From assembly GCF_007858475.1 (NCBI RefSeq), contig NZ_VIGX01000006.1, forward strand, positions 186,001-250,000: a stretch of DNA of 64,000 nucleotides. The letters are read 5' to 3'. The notes below the pieces were generated by a model. The model was given only the letters and a program-made list of their open reading frames with translations, had not been told where the DNA came from and did no database searches. Origin of the DNA: Tsukamurella conjunctivitidis (GTDB taxonomy: Bacteria; Actinomycetota; Actinomycetes; Mycobacteriales; Mycobacteriaceae). Shown piece by piece: positions 42,385-50,653 of this stretch. A program made the translations under genes and the position numbers. How positions within the stretch are numbered: the stretch's first letter is position 1; each line of letters begins with the position of its first letter.

Positions 42385-43992
42385 GTGGAGACCTCCCCGC
42401 ACCGCCCGGTGATTGCGGCTTCGTGGCTGCGCTCGGACCGCGCGGGCCTGCGCCCCGATGCGCACCCGGACCCCGAGATCGGCGCCATCGAGGCAGCGGA
42501 CACGCTGCTCGACGCCGCGCGTCCGGTCCTCGCCCGGGCCGCCACCGCGCTCAGCGGATCCAATACGGCGCTGCTCCTCGTGGATCACCGCTCCCGTCTG
42601 GTCTCCCGCGTGACGGCCGACCTGACGCTGGAACGTCGCCTCGAGGGCCTGGGCGCCATCGCCGGCGCGGCGTTCGGTGAGGGGGAGATGGGCACCACGG
42701 CGCTCGGCACGCCGCTCGAGGTGCGCGGCGACGTGGCGATCAACGGCGCCGAGCACTACCTCGAGCAGTTCCGCACGCTGAGCTGCTTCGGACGCCCGAT
42801 CATCCACCCCGCGACGCGACGCCTCGCCGGCGTCATCTGCATGGCGGAGATCGCGGACCGCATCAACCCGCTCTCGATCCCGCTGGTCCGCGGCCTCGTC
42901 GACGACATCTCGGGGCGGTTGCTCGACCGCTCCCACGCTTCGCACCGCGCGGTCATCTCCGCCTACCAGCGCGCGGCGCGCCGCCGGGACGTCGCCGTCG
43001 CCGCGATCGGCGACGACCTCCAGCTCACCAACGCCGCCGCCGCGCAGCTGCTGGCCCCCGGCGACTTCGGCACGCTCCGCCTGTTGCTCGCCGACGGCGC
43101 GCCGCGCACGGCCGTGCTCACGCTCGTCTCGGGCGTCGTCGCCGACGTCGCGGTCAGCAGGCCCGACGGCGCGCCGCACGCCGCGGTCTTCCGGCTCCAT
43201 CCGCGCCCCGACGGGCCGTCCGCGCCGGTCATCGCCCCGCGGCCCGCGACGGCGCCGACCGTCGCCGTGAGCGGTGAGCCCGGCACCGGCCGGAGCACCC
43301 GCGCCCTGACCTGCGTCGCCGAGGACGCGCACACCGTCCTCGACGTCGCGGGCGCGATCCTCGCGGGCCGCGAGCCCGACGTTCCCGCGCTGCTCCGCGC
43401 GTGCTGCGAGGCGGGCAGGGGCCTCGTCGTCGACGGGGCGGACCTCCTCGACGAGCGCTCCGCGCGGCTGCTGCACGCCGCCGTCGCCGCGCCGGCGGGC
43501 CCCGGGGTGTCCGTCGTGGTCGTGACCGGACCTGCGGAGTCGCTGTCGCCCGCGGTCGGCGCGCTGGTCGCATGCTGCCGGCGACGGATCGTGCTCCCGC
43601 CGCTGCGGGAGCGGGCCACGGAGATCGCGTCGCTCGGGCACGGCATCGTCGCTGCGGTGGACCCGCGCCTGGAGCTCGGCGCCGACGCCGCGGACGCCCT
43701 GCTCTCGCAGGAGTGGCCGGGCAACCTCTCCGAGCTGTCGATGGTGCTCACCGAGGCGGCGGGCGCCGTCCTCGCGCGGGGCGGGCGCACCGTCGCCGCC
43801 GCGGACCTGCCGGCCGAGTACCGTGGCTCGACCCGCGCCGCCCGGCTGCGAGGGATGGAGCAGGCGGAGCGCCAGGCGATCCTCGCGGCCCTCGCGGCCG
43901 CCGACGGCAACAAGAGCCGTGCGGCCACTGCGCTCGGCATCAGCCGCACCACCCTGTACGCCCGCATCCGGGCGCTCGGCATCCGGGGCTGA
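42385..43992 (+). CDS. GAF/AAA+-remnant/Fis-type transcriptional activator (AcoR/MimR-like)
   Basis: A 535-residue regulator. Residues 60-190 are a GAF sensor (GEGEMGTTALGTPLEVRGDVAINGAEHYLEQF in part; SCFGRPIIHPATRRLAGVICM). Residues 285-460 are a shortened AAA+ domain with GEPGTGRST (Walker A-like) and GLVVDGADLLDE (Walker B-like) but no GAFTGA loop for sigma-54. The C-terminus (AILAALAAADGNKSRAATALGISRTTLYARIRALG) is a Fis-type helix-turn-helix. Relatives in actinobacteria control alcohol, acetoin or alkane genes. GTG at 42385 follows CACACT by 6 bases. It precedes an ALDH-ADH operon, its likely target. Confidence 0.88.
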   Translation: METSPHRPVIAASWLRSDRAGLRPDAHPDPEIGAIEAADTLLDAARPVLARAATALSGSNTALLLVDHRSRLVSRVTADLTLERRLEGLGAIAGAAFGEGEMGTTALGTPLEVRGDVAINGAEHYLEQFRTLSCFGRPIIHPATRRLAGVICMAEIADRINPLSIPLVRGLVDDISGRLLDRSHASHRAVISAYQRAARRRDVAVAAIGDDLQLTNAAAAQLLAPGDFGTLRLLLADGAPRTAVLTLVSGVVADVAVSRPDGAPHAAVFRLHPRPDGPSAPVIAPRPATAPTVAVSGEPGTGRSTRALTCVAEDAHTVLDVAGAILAGREPDVPALLRACCEAGRGLVVDGADLLDERSARLLHAAVAAPAGPGVSVVVVTGPAESLSPAVGALVACCRRRIVLPPLRERATEIASLGHGIVAAVDPRLELGADAADALLSQEWPGNLSELSMVLTEAAGAVLARGGRTVAAADLPAEYRGSTRAARLRGMEQAERQAILAALAAADGNKSRAATALGISRTTLYARIRALGIRG

Positions 43993-44156
43993 CGGGCCGT
44001 TCCCGCAGGTCGGCCGGGGTTCGCGGCCGGCCACGTGCGGTGACCGTCCACCCGGAGTGTCCAGTTTCCGAACACGGCCGGTCGCTCGCTCCGTGCGAGA
44101 ACTGAAGGTGACGCCACGTGGCGTGCATCACACCCTCGGTTCGCAAGGAGAATCCG

Positions 44157-45653
44157 ATGACCACCATCGCCGTGCCCGATCTGCTTCCCGCCGTCGCCGA
44201 TTTCGTCTCCCGGGATCGGAGGATGCTCATCGGCGGGCAGTGGGTCGACGCCCTGTCCGGCCGCACCTTCGACACCCACGACCCGGCGACCGGGCAGGTG
44301 ATCACCCGGGTCGCGCACGGCGAGGCCCCCGACGTCGACCGCGCCGTCGCCGCCGCCCGCGCCGCGTACGAGGGCCCGTGGTCGCGGATGAAGCCGAACG
44401 AGCGGGAGCGCCTGATCTGGAAGGTCGGCGACATCCTCTCCGAGCGCGCGGAGATCTTCGGACAGCTCGAGGCCCTCGACAACGGCAAGTCGGTCGCCAT
44501 CGCCACCGGCGTCGACGTGGGCTGGTCGGCCGACGTCTGGCGTTACAACGCGGGCCTGGTCACCAAGATCCGTGGCGCGGCGGTCACCCCGTCGATGCCC
44601 TTCGCCCCCGACGGCCAGTTCCACGCCTACACGCGACGCGAGTCGCTCGGCGTGTGCGGACAGATCGTGCCGTGGAACTTCCCCATCCTGATGGCCACGT
44701 GGAAGCTGGCGCCCGCCCTCGCCGCCGGGAACACCGTGGTGCTCAAGCCCGCCGAGCAGACGCCGCTCACGGCGCTCCTGCTGGGCGAGGTCTTCGAGGA
44801 GGCGGGCTTCCCGCCGGGCGTGGTGAACATCGTCCCCGGCTTCGGCGACGCCGGTGCCGCGCTGTCGGGCCACCCCGACGTCGACAAGGTGGCCTTCACC
44901 GGTTCGACCGAGGTGGGCAAGAAGATCGTCTCCGCCGCCACCGGCAACCTCAAGAAGGTCTCGCTGGAGCTGGGCGGCAAGAGCCCCAACATCGTCTTCG
45001 CTGACGCCGATCTGGAGGCCGCCGTCGCCGGCTCGGTCGCCGCGTGGACCTTCAACCACGGCCAGTGCTGCGTCGCCGGCACCCGCATGTTCGTGCAGCG
45101 GTCCATCTTCGACGAGTTCACGCAGGCCGTCGCCGATGCCGCGGCCGCCGCCAAGATCGGCCCCGGACTGGACCCCACCACCGAGCTCGGCCCGCTCGTC
45201 TCGCAGGAGCAGTTCGACCGCGTCAACGGCTACATCCAGCAGGGGCTGGCCGACGGTGCCCGGGCGCTGACGGGCGGCAAGCGCTGGGGCGACGAGGGCT
45301 ACTTCATCGAGCCCACCGTGTTCGTGGACGTCGAGCCGGGCTTCTCCATCGTCGAGGAGGAGATCTTCGGCCCCGTCGTCGCGGCCCTGCCCTTCGACGA
45401 CGAGGACGACGTGGTGCGCGCCGCCAACGACTCGATCTACGGTCTCGCCGCGGGCATTTGGACCAAGGACGTCTCCAAGGCGCACCGCACCGCGGCCGCC
45501 GTCAAGGCCGGTTCCGTGTGGGTCAACCAGTACAACGGCTTCGACACCGCGCTGCCCTTCGGCGGCTTCAAGCAGTCCGGCTGGGGCCGCGAGCTCGGCG
45601 ACTCCGCGATCGACCTCTACACCCAGACCAAGTCCGTCAACATCGCGCTCTGA
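44157..45653 (+). CDS. NAD-dependent aldehyde dehydrogenase
   Basis: A 498-residue ALDH that oxidises an aldehyde to its acid. PWNFPILMATWKLAPALAAG and FTGSTEVGKKI bind NAD, LELGGKSPNIV holds the general-base Glu, and FNHGQCCVAGTRMFV holds the catalytic Cys. LPFGGFKQSGWGRE near the end is the normal family close. ATG at 44157 has AAGGAG 6 bases upstream. It is followed at 17 bases by an alcohol dehydrogenase and preceded by the GAF/Fis regulator, giving an alcohol to acid route. The 164-base leader includes GTGTCCAGTTTCCGAACAC at about 44058, a possible regulator site. Confidence 0.94.
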   Translation: MTTIAVPDLLPAVADFVSRDRRMLIGGQWVDALSGRTFDTHDPATGQVITRVAHGEAPDVDRAVAAARAAYEGPWSRMKPNERERLIWKVGDILSERAEIFGQLEALDNGKSVAIATGVDVGWSADVWRYNAGLVTKIRGAAVTPSMPFAPDGQFHAYTRRESLGVCGQIVPWNFPILMATWKLAPALAAGNTVVLKPAEQTPLTALLLGEVFEEAGFPPGVVNIVPGFGDAGAALSGHPDVDKVAFTGSTEVGKKIVSAATGNLKKVSLELGGKSPNIVFADADLEAAVAGSVAAWTFNHGQCCVAGTRMFVQRSIFDEFTQAVADAAAAAKIGPGLDPTTELGPLVSQEQFDRVNGYIQQGLADGARALTGGKRWGDEGYFIEPTVFVDVEPGFSIVEEEIFGPVVAALPFDDEDDVVRAANDSIYGLAAGIWTKDVSKAHRTAAAVKAGSVWVNQYNGFDTALPFGGFKQSGWGRELGDSAIDLYTQTKSVNIAL

Positions 45654-45670
45654 CGCGGAAGGGAACCATC

Positions 45671-46780
45671 ATGAAGACCAAAGCCGCCGTGCTGCTCGAG
45701 GCCGGGAAGCCCTTCGAGATCATGGAACTCGAGCTCGACGGTCCCGGGCCCGGCGAGGTGCTCATCAAGTACACCGCCGCCGGCCTGTGCCACTCCGACC
45801 TGCATCTGACCGACGGCGACCTCCCGCCGCGCTATCCCATCGTCGGCGGCCACGAGGGCTCCGGGATCATCGAGGAGGTCGGCCCCGGCGTCACCAAGGT
45901 CAAGCCCGGCGACCACGTGGTGTGCAGCTTCATCCCGAACTGCGGCACCTGCCGGTACTGCTCCACGGGCCGCCAGAACCTCTGCGACCTCGGCGCCACC
46001 ATTCTCGAGGGATCCATGCCCGACGGGACCTTCCGGTTCCATGGCGGCGGACAGGATTTCGGCGCCATGTGCATGCTCGGCACCTTCGCCGAGCGCGCGA
46101 CGATCAGCCAGCACTCGGTGGTCAAGATCGACGACTGGCTCCCGCTGGAGACGGCCGTCCTGGTGGGCTGCGGCGTCCCGTCGGGCTGGGGGACCGCGGT
46201 GTCGGCCGGCGGCCTGCGCCCCGGCGACACCGCGGTGATCTACGGCATCGGCGGCCTCGGCATCAACGCCGTGCAGGGCGCCGTGTCGGCGGGCTGCAAG
46301 TACGTGGTGGTCGTCGACCCGGTGGCGCTCAAGCGGGACACTGCGCTGAAGTTCGGTGCGACCCACGCCTTCGCGACCGCCGAGGAGGCGCAGGAGAAGG
46401 TCACCGAGCTGACCTGGGGCCAGGGCGCGGATGCCGCCCTGATCCTCGTGGGCACCGTCGACGAGAAGGTGGTCCAGGACGCGACGGCGGCGATCGGCAA
46501 GGGCGGCAAGGTCGTGATCACGGGCCTCGCCGATCCGGAGAAGCTCACCGTGCACGTCTCCGGCACCGATCTCACGTTGAACCAGAAGACGATCATGGGC
46601 ACGCTGTTCGGATCGATGAACCCGCAGTACGACATCGTCCGGCTGCTGCGCCTCTACGACGCGGGGGAGCTCAAGCTCGACGAGCTGATCACGACCCGGT
46701 ACTCGCTCGAGGACGTGAACCAGGGCTACGCGGACCTGCGGGAGGGCAAGAACATCCGCGGCGTGATCATCCACGACTGA
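45671..46780 (+). CDS. Zinc-dependent NDMA-type alcohol dehydrogenase
   Basis: A 369-residue medium-chain alcohol dehydrogenase. Catalytic zinc ligands are Cys and His in GLCHSDLHLTDG and GGHEGSG, and structural-zinc cysteines are in CGTCRYCSTGRQNLC. YGIGGLGINAVQGA is the NAD-binding loop. Length and the RFHGGGQDFGAMCMLGTFAE segment fit the actinobacterial NDMA-dependent group, in which NAD(H) stays bound and an external acceptor is used. Follows the aldehyde dehydrogenase in one operon and ends at a strong terminator. Confidence 0.93.
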   Translation: MKTKAAVLLEAGKPFEIMELELDGPGPGEVLIKYTAAGLCHSDLHLTDGDLPPRYPIVGGHEGSGIIEEVGPGVTKVKPGDHVVCSFIPNCGTCRYCSTGRQNLCDLGATILEGSMPDGTFRFHGGGQDFGAMCMLGTFAERATISQHSVVKIDDWLPLETAVLVGCGVPSGWGTAVSAGGLRPGDTAVIYGIGGLGINAVQGAVSAGCKYVVVVDPVALKRDTALKFGATHAFATAEEAQEKVTELTWGQGADAALILVGTVDEKVVQDATAAIGKGGKVVITGLADPEKLTVHVSGTDLTLNQKTIMGTLFGSMNPQYDIVRLLRLYDAGELKLDELITTRYSLEDVNQGYADLREGKNIRGVIIHD

Positions 46781-46792
46781 TCGGAACGCGGA

Positions 46793-46824
46793 CGACGGCC
46801 CCGGGCGGATGCCCGGGGCCGTCG
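46793..46824. terminator. Bidirectional terminator after the alcohol dehydrogenase
   Basis: A 14-base perfect stem (CGACGGCCCCGGGC / GCCCGGGGCCGTCG) with a GGAT loop, 12 bases beyond the stop codon, between convergent genes. Confidence 0.88.
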
Positions 46825-46844
46825 CGGTGTGCACGGGGTTGGGC

Positions 46845-47795
46845 TCAGGCCAGCGCGCGGCGGAAGGCGGCGATGGCGAGGTCGAAACCGGCCTGGGCGC
46901 CGTGGGTCTCGCGCAGCGCGTTGAGCATCATGAAGTCGTGGATGACCCCGCCGATCCGGACGGCGGTCACCTCGTTGCCGGCCTCGCGGAGCTTGGTGGC
47001 GTAGGCCTCGCCGGCGTCGCGCAGCACGTCGGCCTCCGCGGTGATGACGGTGGCGGGCGGCAGGCCCGCGAGCTGCTCGACGGTGGCGTTCAGCGGTGAG
47101 GCGAAGATCTCGGCGCGCTGCGCCGCGTCGGTCGTGTACTGGTCCCAGAACCACTGCATGGCGTCGCGGCGCAGGAAGTAGCCCTCGGCGAACTCGCGGT
47201 ACGAGGTGGTGTCGAAGTCGGTGTCCACCACCGGGTACAGCAGGACCTGGGCGGCCAGCGTCACGTCGCCACGTGCCTTGGCCTGGAGGGCGAGCACGGC
47301 CGCCATGTCGCCGCCGACGGAGTCGCCGGAGACGGCGACGCGGGTGCCGTCGAGGTTCTTCTCGGCACCGGAGTTCACGACCCACTGCGCGACGGCGTAA
47401 TTCTGTTCGATCGCGATCGGGTAGCGCGCCTCGGGGGAGAGGTCGTACTCGGGGAAGACGACGGCCGCGCCGGTGCCGACGGCGAACTCGCGGACCAGGC
47501 GGTCGTGTGTGTGGGCGTTGCCGAAGACCCAGCCGGCGCCGTGGATGTAGAGGATCACGGGCAGGACGCCGGTGGCGCCCTTCGGGCGGACGATGCGGGT
47601 GCGGACCTCGCCGGTGGGGCCGCCGGGCACGGTGATCCACTCCTCGTCGACCTCGGGGAACGTGACGCCCTCGCCGGACTGCACCTCGTCGACGGTCTTC
47701 CGGCCCTCGACGGGGCCCAGGTCGAACAGGTAGGGCGGGTTGGCTGTGGCGTCGGAGAAGGCCTGGGCGGCGGGCTCGAGGATGGTCTTGCTCAT
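46845..47795 (-). CDS. Alpha/beta hydrolase, hormone-sensitive-lipase family esterase
   Basis: A 316-residue esterase. The oxyanion motif is HGAGW (about residues 85-89), the nucleophile is the Ser of VAVSGDSVGGDMA, the acid is Asp in ITAEADVLRD, and the base is His in GVIHDFMMLN. These are the marks of the HSL/type IV family, which cuts short acyl esters. It is divergent from a TetR gene with two operator-like palindromes between. ATG has AAGGAG upstream. Confidence 0.93.
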   Translation of the reverse strand: MSKTILEPAAQAFSDATANPPYLFDLGPVEGRKTVDEVQSGEGVTFPEVDEEWITVPGGPTGEVRTRIVRPKGATGVLPVILYIHGAGWVFGNAHTHDRLVREFAVGTGAAVVFPEYDLSPEARYPIAIEQNYAVAQWVVNSGAEKNLDGTRVAVSGDSVGGDMAAVLALQAKARGDVTLAAQVLLYPVVDTDFDTTSYREFAEGYFLRRDAMQWFWDQYTTDAAQRAEIFASPLNATVEQLAGLPPATVITAEADVLRDAGEAYATKLREAGNEVTAVRIGGVIHDFMMLNALRETHGAQAGFDLAIAAFRRALA

Positions 47796-47819
47796 GATCT
47801 GCTCCTTGTCGACTTCGCG

Positions 47820-47835
47820 GAGAACGTTCGTTCTC
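47820..47835. promoter_or_regulatory. TetR operator-like site, proximal to the esterase
   Basis: GAGAACGTTCGTTCTC: 6-base arms GAGAAC/GTTCTC around GTTC, 25 bases upstream of the esterase start. It is near-identical to the site at 47855-47870. Confidence 0.7.
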
Positions 47836-47854
47836 GCGCTGAGTGCTAGAGTAG

Positions 47855-47870
47855 GGGAACGATCGTTCTC
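47855..47870. promoter_or_regulatory. TetR operator-like site, proximal to the regulator
   Basis: GGGAACGATCGTTCTC with a perfect 12-base core palindrome GAACGATCGTTC. Its centre is 35 bases (about 3.3 helical turns) from the other copy and 21 bases before the TetR start codon, which fits paired operators controlling both divergent genes. Confidence 0.75.
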
Positions 47871-47890
47871 TCGTCAAGGGGTTGTAGAAG

Positions 47891-48445
47891 ATGGATGCGG
47901 ATCGGCAGCGCGCCGCCGTGCTGGCGGCGGCGGAGAAGCTGTTCTACGGCAAGGGGATCCAGGCCGTGGGCATGGACGAGATCCGGACTTCCGCCGGTGT
48001 CTCGCTCAAGGCGATCTACAAGCTCTTCCCGTCGAAGGACGCCCTCGTCGCCGAGGTGTTGACGATCCGCGACCGCCGCTGGACCGAGGGGCTGCACAAG
48101 TACGTCGACCGGGCGGAGAGTTCCGAGGGGAAGGTGCTCGCCGTCTTCGACTGGCTGGACGAGATGTTCGCCGAGAACGACTTCCGCGGCTGTTCGTTCA
48201 TCAACAGCTATGGCGAGCTCGGCGCCACGTCACCGACGGTCGCGGAGGCCGCGCAGCACAACAAGTCCTGCTATCAGGACGAGCTGACGTCGCTCGTCGC
48301 CGAGGCCGGGCTGCCGGAGCGCGTCGCGATCCAGATCGGCCTCCTCACCGAGGGGGCGCTCACCACCGCCGCCATCCTCGGTCCCGACGGCGTCGTCGAC
48401 GGCGCCCGACAGGCCGCGCGCGTGCTGATGAACGCCCAGCGCTGA
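47891..48445 (+). CDS. TetR-family transcriptional regulator
   Basis: A 184-residue TetR repressor. Helix-turn-helix at about residues 9-50 (RAAVLAAAEKLFYGKGIQAV, then RTSAGVSLKAIYKLFPSKDALVAEVL). The C-terminal domain has NDFRGCSFINSYGELGATSP, found in TetR_C groups that bind hydrophobic ligands. It probably represses itself and the divergent esterase through the two operators between. It converges with map at 25 bases. Confidence 0.92.
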   Translation: MDADRQRAAVLAAAEKLFYGKGIQAVGMDEIRTSAGVSLKAIYKLFPSKDALVAEVLTIRDRRWTEGLHKYVDRAESSEGKVLAVFDWLDEMFAENDFRGCSFINSYGELGATSPTVAEAAQHNKSCYQDELTSLVAEAGLPERVAIQIGLLTEGALTTAAILGPDGVVDGARQAARVLMNAQR

Positions 48446-48469
48446 GTCTGCCGTCGTCCGAGCTCCCGC

Positions 48470-49237
48470 CTACGCCGGCGCGGTGAGGACCAGCGGACCG
48501 TCCTCCGTGATGGCGACCGTGTGCTCGCTGTGTGCCGCACGGGAACCGTCGGCGGAGCGCAGCGTCCAGCCGTCGGGGTCGAAGGTGATCTGGTCGGTCG
48601 TGGCACAGAACCAGGGCTCCAGCGCGAGGGTCGTCCCGGTGCGCAGCAGCATGCCCTTGCGGGCCTTGCCGGTGTTCGGCACGTGCGGGTCCTCGTGCAT
48701 CGTCCGGCCCAGACCGTGCCCGCCGAACTGGGTGTTCACCGGGTAGCCGTACCGCTTGGCCGTCTCGCCGATCACGGACGACACGGTGCCGAGCTTGTTC
48801 CCGGGCCGCATCTCGTCGATCGCCGCGTCGAGCGCGACGCGGGTGCACTCGATGAGGCGCGAGTCCTCCTCGCGCGCGGTGCCGACGCTGACGCTCCGCG
48901 CGGCGTCGGCCACCCAGCCGTCGATCGACACCGCGATGTCCACGGTCAGCAGATCGCCGTCCGTGAAGACGTAGTCGTGCGGGAGGCCGTGCAGGCAGGC
49001 GTCGTTGACCGACAGGCAGGTCACGTTGCGGAACGGGCCGCTGCCGAAGGACGGCGCGTAGTCCCAGTAGCAGGACACGGCGCCCCGGTCCTCGATCATC
49101 GTCCGCGCGCGGTACTCGAGCTCCATGAGGTTCATCCCGGGCTCGGCCATCGTGGTGAGCTCCTCGAGGAGCTCGGCGATGAAGATGCCGGTCGTGCGCA
49201 TCTTCGCGATCTCGGCGGGGGTCTTGAGCTCCATCAT
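48470..49237 (-). CDS. map: Type I methionine aminopeptidase
   Basis: A 255-residue metal-dependent aminopeptidase that removes the initiator methionine. Ligands are in GDLLTVDIAVSIDGWVAD (two Asp), HGLGRTMHEDPHV (His), LALEPWF (Glu) and SEHTVAI (Glu); the conserved His is in CLHGLPHD. It lacks the N-terminal SH3-binding extension, so it is the short type; actinobacteria often have more than one map gene. A palindrome abuts the start codon, and an XRE regulator lies just upstream in the same direction. Confidence 0.96.
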   Translation of the reverse strand: MMELKTPAEIAKMRTTGIFIAELLEELTTMAEPGMNLMELEYRARTMIEDRGAVSCYWDYAPSFGSGPFRNVTCLSVNDACLHGLPHDYVFTDGDLLTVDIAVSIDGWVADAARSVSVGTAREEDSRLIECTRVALDAAIDEMRPGNKLGTVSSVIGETAKRYGYPVNTQFGGHGLGRTMHEDPHVPNTGKARKGMLLRTGTTLALEPWFCATTDQITFDPDGWTLRSADGSRAAHSEHTVAITEDGPLVLTAPA

Positions 49238-49252
49238 GGTATTAAAATACCA
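49237..49252. promoter_or_regulatory. AT-rich palindrome between XRE gene and map
   Basis: TGGTATTAAAATACCA (7-base arms around AA) fills most of the 19-base gap and shares its first base with the map start codon. In a region above 65% G+C such an AT-rich palindrome stands out; it may be an operator for the XRE protein, a -10 region, or a translation-controlling hairpin. Confidence 0.55.
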
Positions 49253-49256
49253 CGCA

Positions 49257-49523
49257 CTAGCCGGTGCGGCGCAGACGCTCCGCGTCGAGGTACTGCGCAG
49301 CCAGGGCGTCGAGGGGTTCGTCCAGGACCGCCGCCAGCGCGACGACGGTGCCGAACGCGGGCGTCGCCATCCGGCCGGTCTCGATCTTGCGCAGCGTCTC
49401 CGGGGAGATCCCGGCCGCGCGGGCCACCTCGTCGGGCCGGCGATCCCCCCGGGCCGTGCGCAGCCGCGCCCCCAGACGCCGCCCTGCGGCGATCTGTTCG
49501 GGGGTGAGGGGCTGCCGGACCAT
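49257..49523 (-). CDS. XRE-family helix-turn-helix regulator
   Basis: An 88-residue protein consisting mainly of one lambda-Cro-like domain: RRLGARLRTARGDRRPDEVA, then RAAGISPETLRKIETGRMATP, which is the XRE recognition helix region. It probably binds DNA as a dimer. ATG follows TAAGCT by 6 bases (leaderless). Its place directly before map, with a palindrome between, suggests control of map expression; this is inference. Confidence 0.85.
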   Translation of the reverse strand: MVRQPLTPEQIAAGRRLGARLRTARGDRRPDEVARAAGISPETLRKIETGRMATPAFGTVVALAAVLDEPLDALAAQYLDAERLRRTG

Positions 49524-49540
49524 GCGTCCAGCTTAGCCGG

Positions 49541-50503
49541 TCAGATCGCCACCATCCGGGTCGCGGCCGACGCGCTGCGCCGGCCCCGGATCGCGATGAG
49601 CTCGCGGGCGTGCGCATCGAGCGCCACGTCGCCGGGCAGGCGCGGCATCCACGGTCGCACCGCCGTGGCGTCGCCGTCGGCGTCGAGCGCCGCCAGCACG
49701 TGCAGGGCGTGCGCCGCGGGCTGCGGATCGCGCTCGTGCGGCCAGCACGTGGCGAGGTGCACCGAGACGTGCATCGTCTGCCTGCCGGTGTGCAGGAGCC
49801 GGGCGGAGACCTCGATGACCTGGCCGATCTGCACCGGGCGGTAGAACCGCACTCCGCCCACGTAGACGGTGACGGCCTCGCCGCCGCTCCAGCCCGCAGC
49901 GCAGAGATAGGCGGCGTCGTCCATCCACCCCATGACGCGGCCGCCGTGCGCCTTACCGCCCCAGTTGATGTCGGTGGGGGCCGCGAGGAAGCGGGTGGTG
50001 CGCCGCTCCGCCTCGGTCGGCCGGGTGTAGTCCGCCCCGCCCATCGCCGCCGCGATCCGTTGCCGCACGTCGGCGCGGGCCTCGGCCTCCTCGGCGGCGC
50101 GCACGTCCTCCGCGAGGACGGGCTGCCACTGCCGTACGGGCGTCGGCTTCCCGGCCTCGTCGACGGCGACGAACACCAGGAGACACGTGCTGGCGACGGT
50201 GAAGGTGCCCACCCGCGGATCGGCGGAGGCGACCTCGCACCGGATGTGCATGCTGCTGCGGCCGGTGAGGACGAGCGTCGCGCGGACCTCGACGACGTCG
50301 CCGGACGCGATGTCGCGGCCGAAGCCGATGTTGCCGACGTAGGCGGTCACGGAGTAGCCGCCCGACCAGGCGGCCGCGCAGGCGTACGCCGCCTTGTCGA
50401 TCCACTCCAGGATGCGGCCGCCGCGCACGCCGCCGCCGAGCGTCGCGACGTCGGTGGGGGCGGCGAGGAACCGCAGCGTGATCCGGCGATCGGTGATGGG
50501 CAT
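49541..50503 (-). CDS. Acyl-CoA thioesterase with tandem hotdog domains
   Basis: A 320-residue protein made of two hotdog domains (residues about 5-140 and 165-300), each with the same marks: RFLAAPTDVATLGGGVRGGRILEWIDKAAY (part) and RFLAAPTDINWGGKAHGGRVMGWMDDAAY (part), then VTAYVGNIGF/VTVYVGGVRFYRP. The Asp in each WxD..AY is the expected catalytic acid. It would hydrolyse acyl-CoA; chain length unknown. ATG at 50503 has AAGGAG 9 bases upstream. A 150-base gap separates it from the hydroxyquinol operon, so it may be independent. Confidence 0.87.
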   Translation of the reverse strand: MPITDRRITLRFLAAPTDVATLGGGVRGGRILEWIDKAAYACAAAWSGGYSVTAYVGNIGFGRDIASGDVVEVRATLVLTGRSSMHIRCEVASADPRVGTFTVASTCLLVFVAVDEAGKPTPVRQWQPVLAEDVRAAEEAEARADVRQRIAAAMGGADYTRPTEAERRTTRFLAAPTDINWGGKAHGGRVMGWMDDAAYLCAAGWSGGEAVTVYVGGVRFYRPVQIGQVIEVSARLLHTGRQTMHVSVHLATCWPHERDPQPAAHALHVLAALDADGDATAVRPWMPRLPGDVALDAHARELIAIRGRRSASAATRMVAI

Positions 50504-50653
50504 CGGGCTGGGCTCCTTCGCGAGCGGTGAACGGATCGCCCCATCGTGGGCGGGCCCGCGAACGCACTCGGCGCCGGGGGAGGGCGATGAGGAATCGGTG
50601 ATCGGGCGGTAACCGGGCCGGGTGTCCGTGCGTAACACCGCCGGCGGTGCGGG

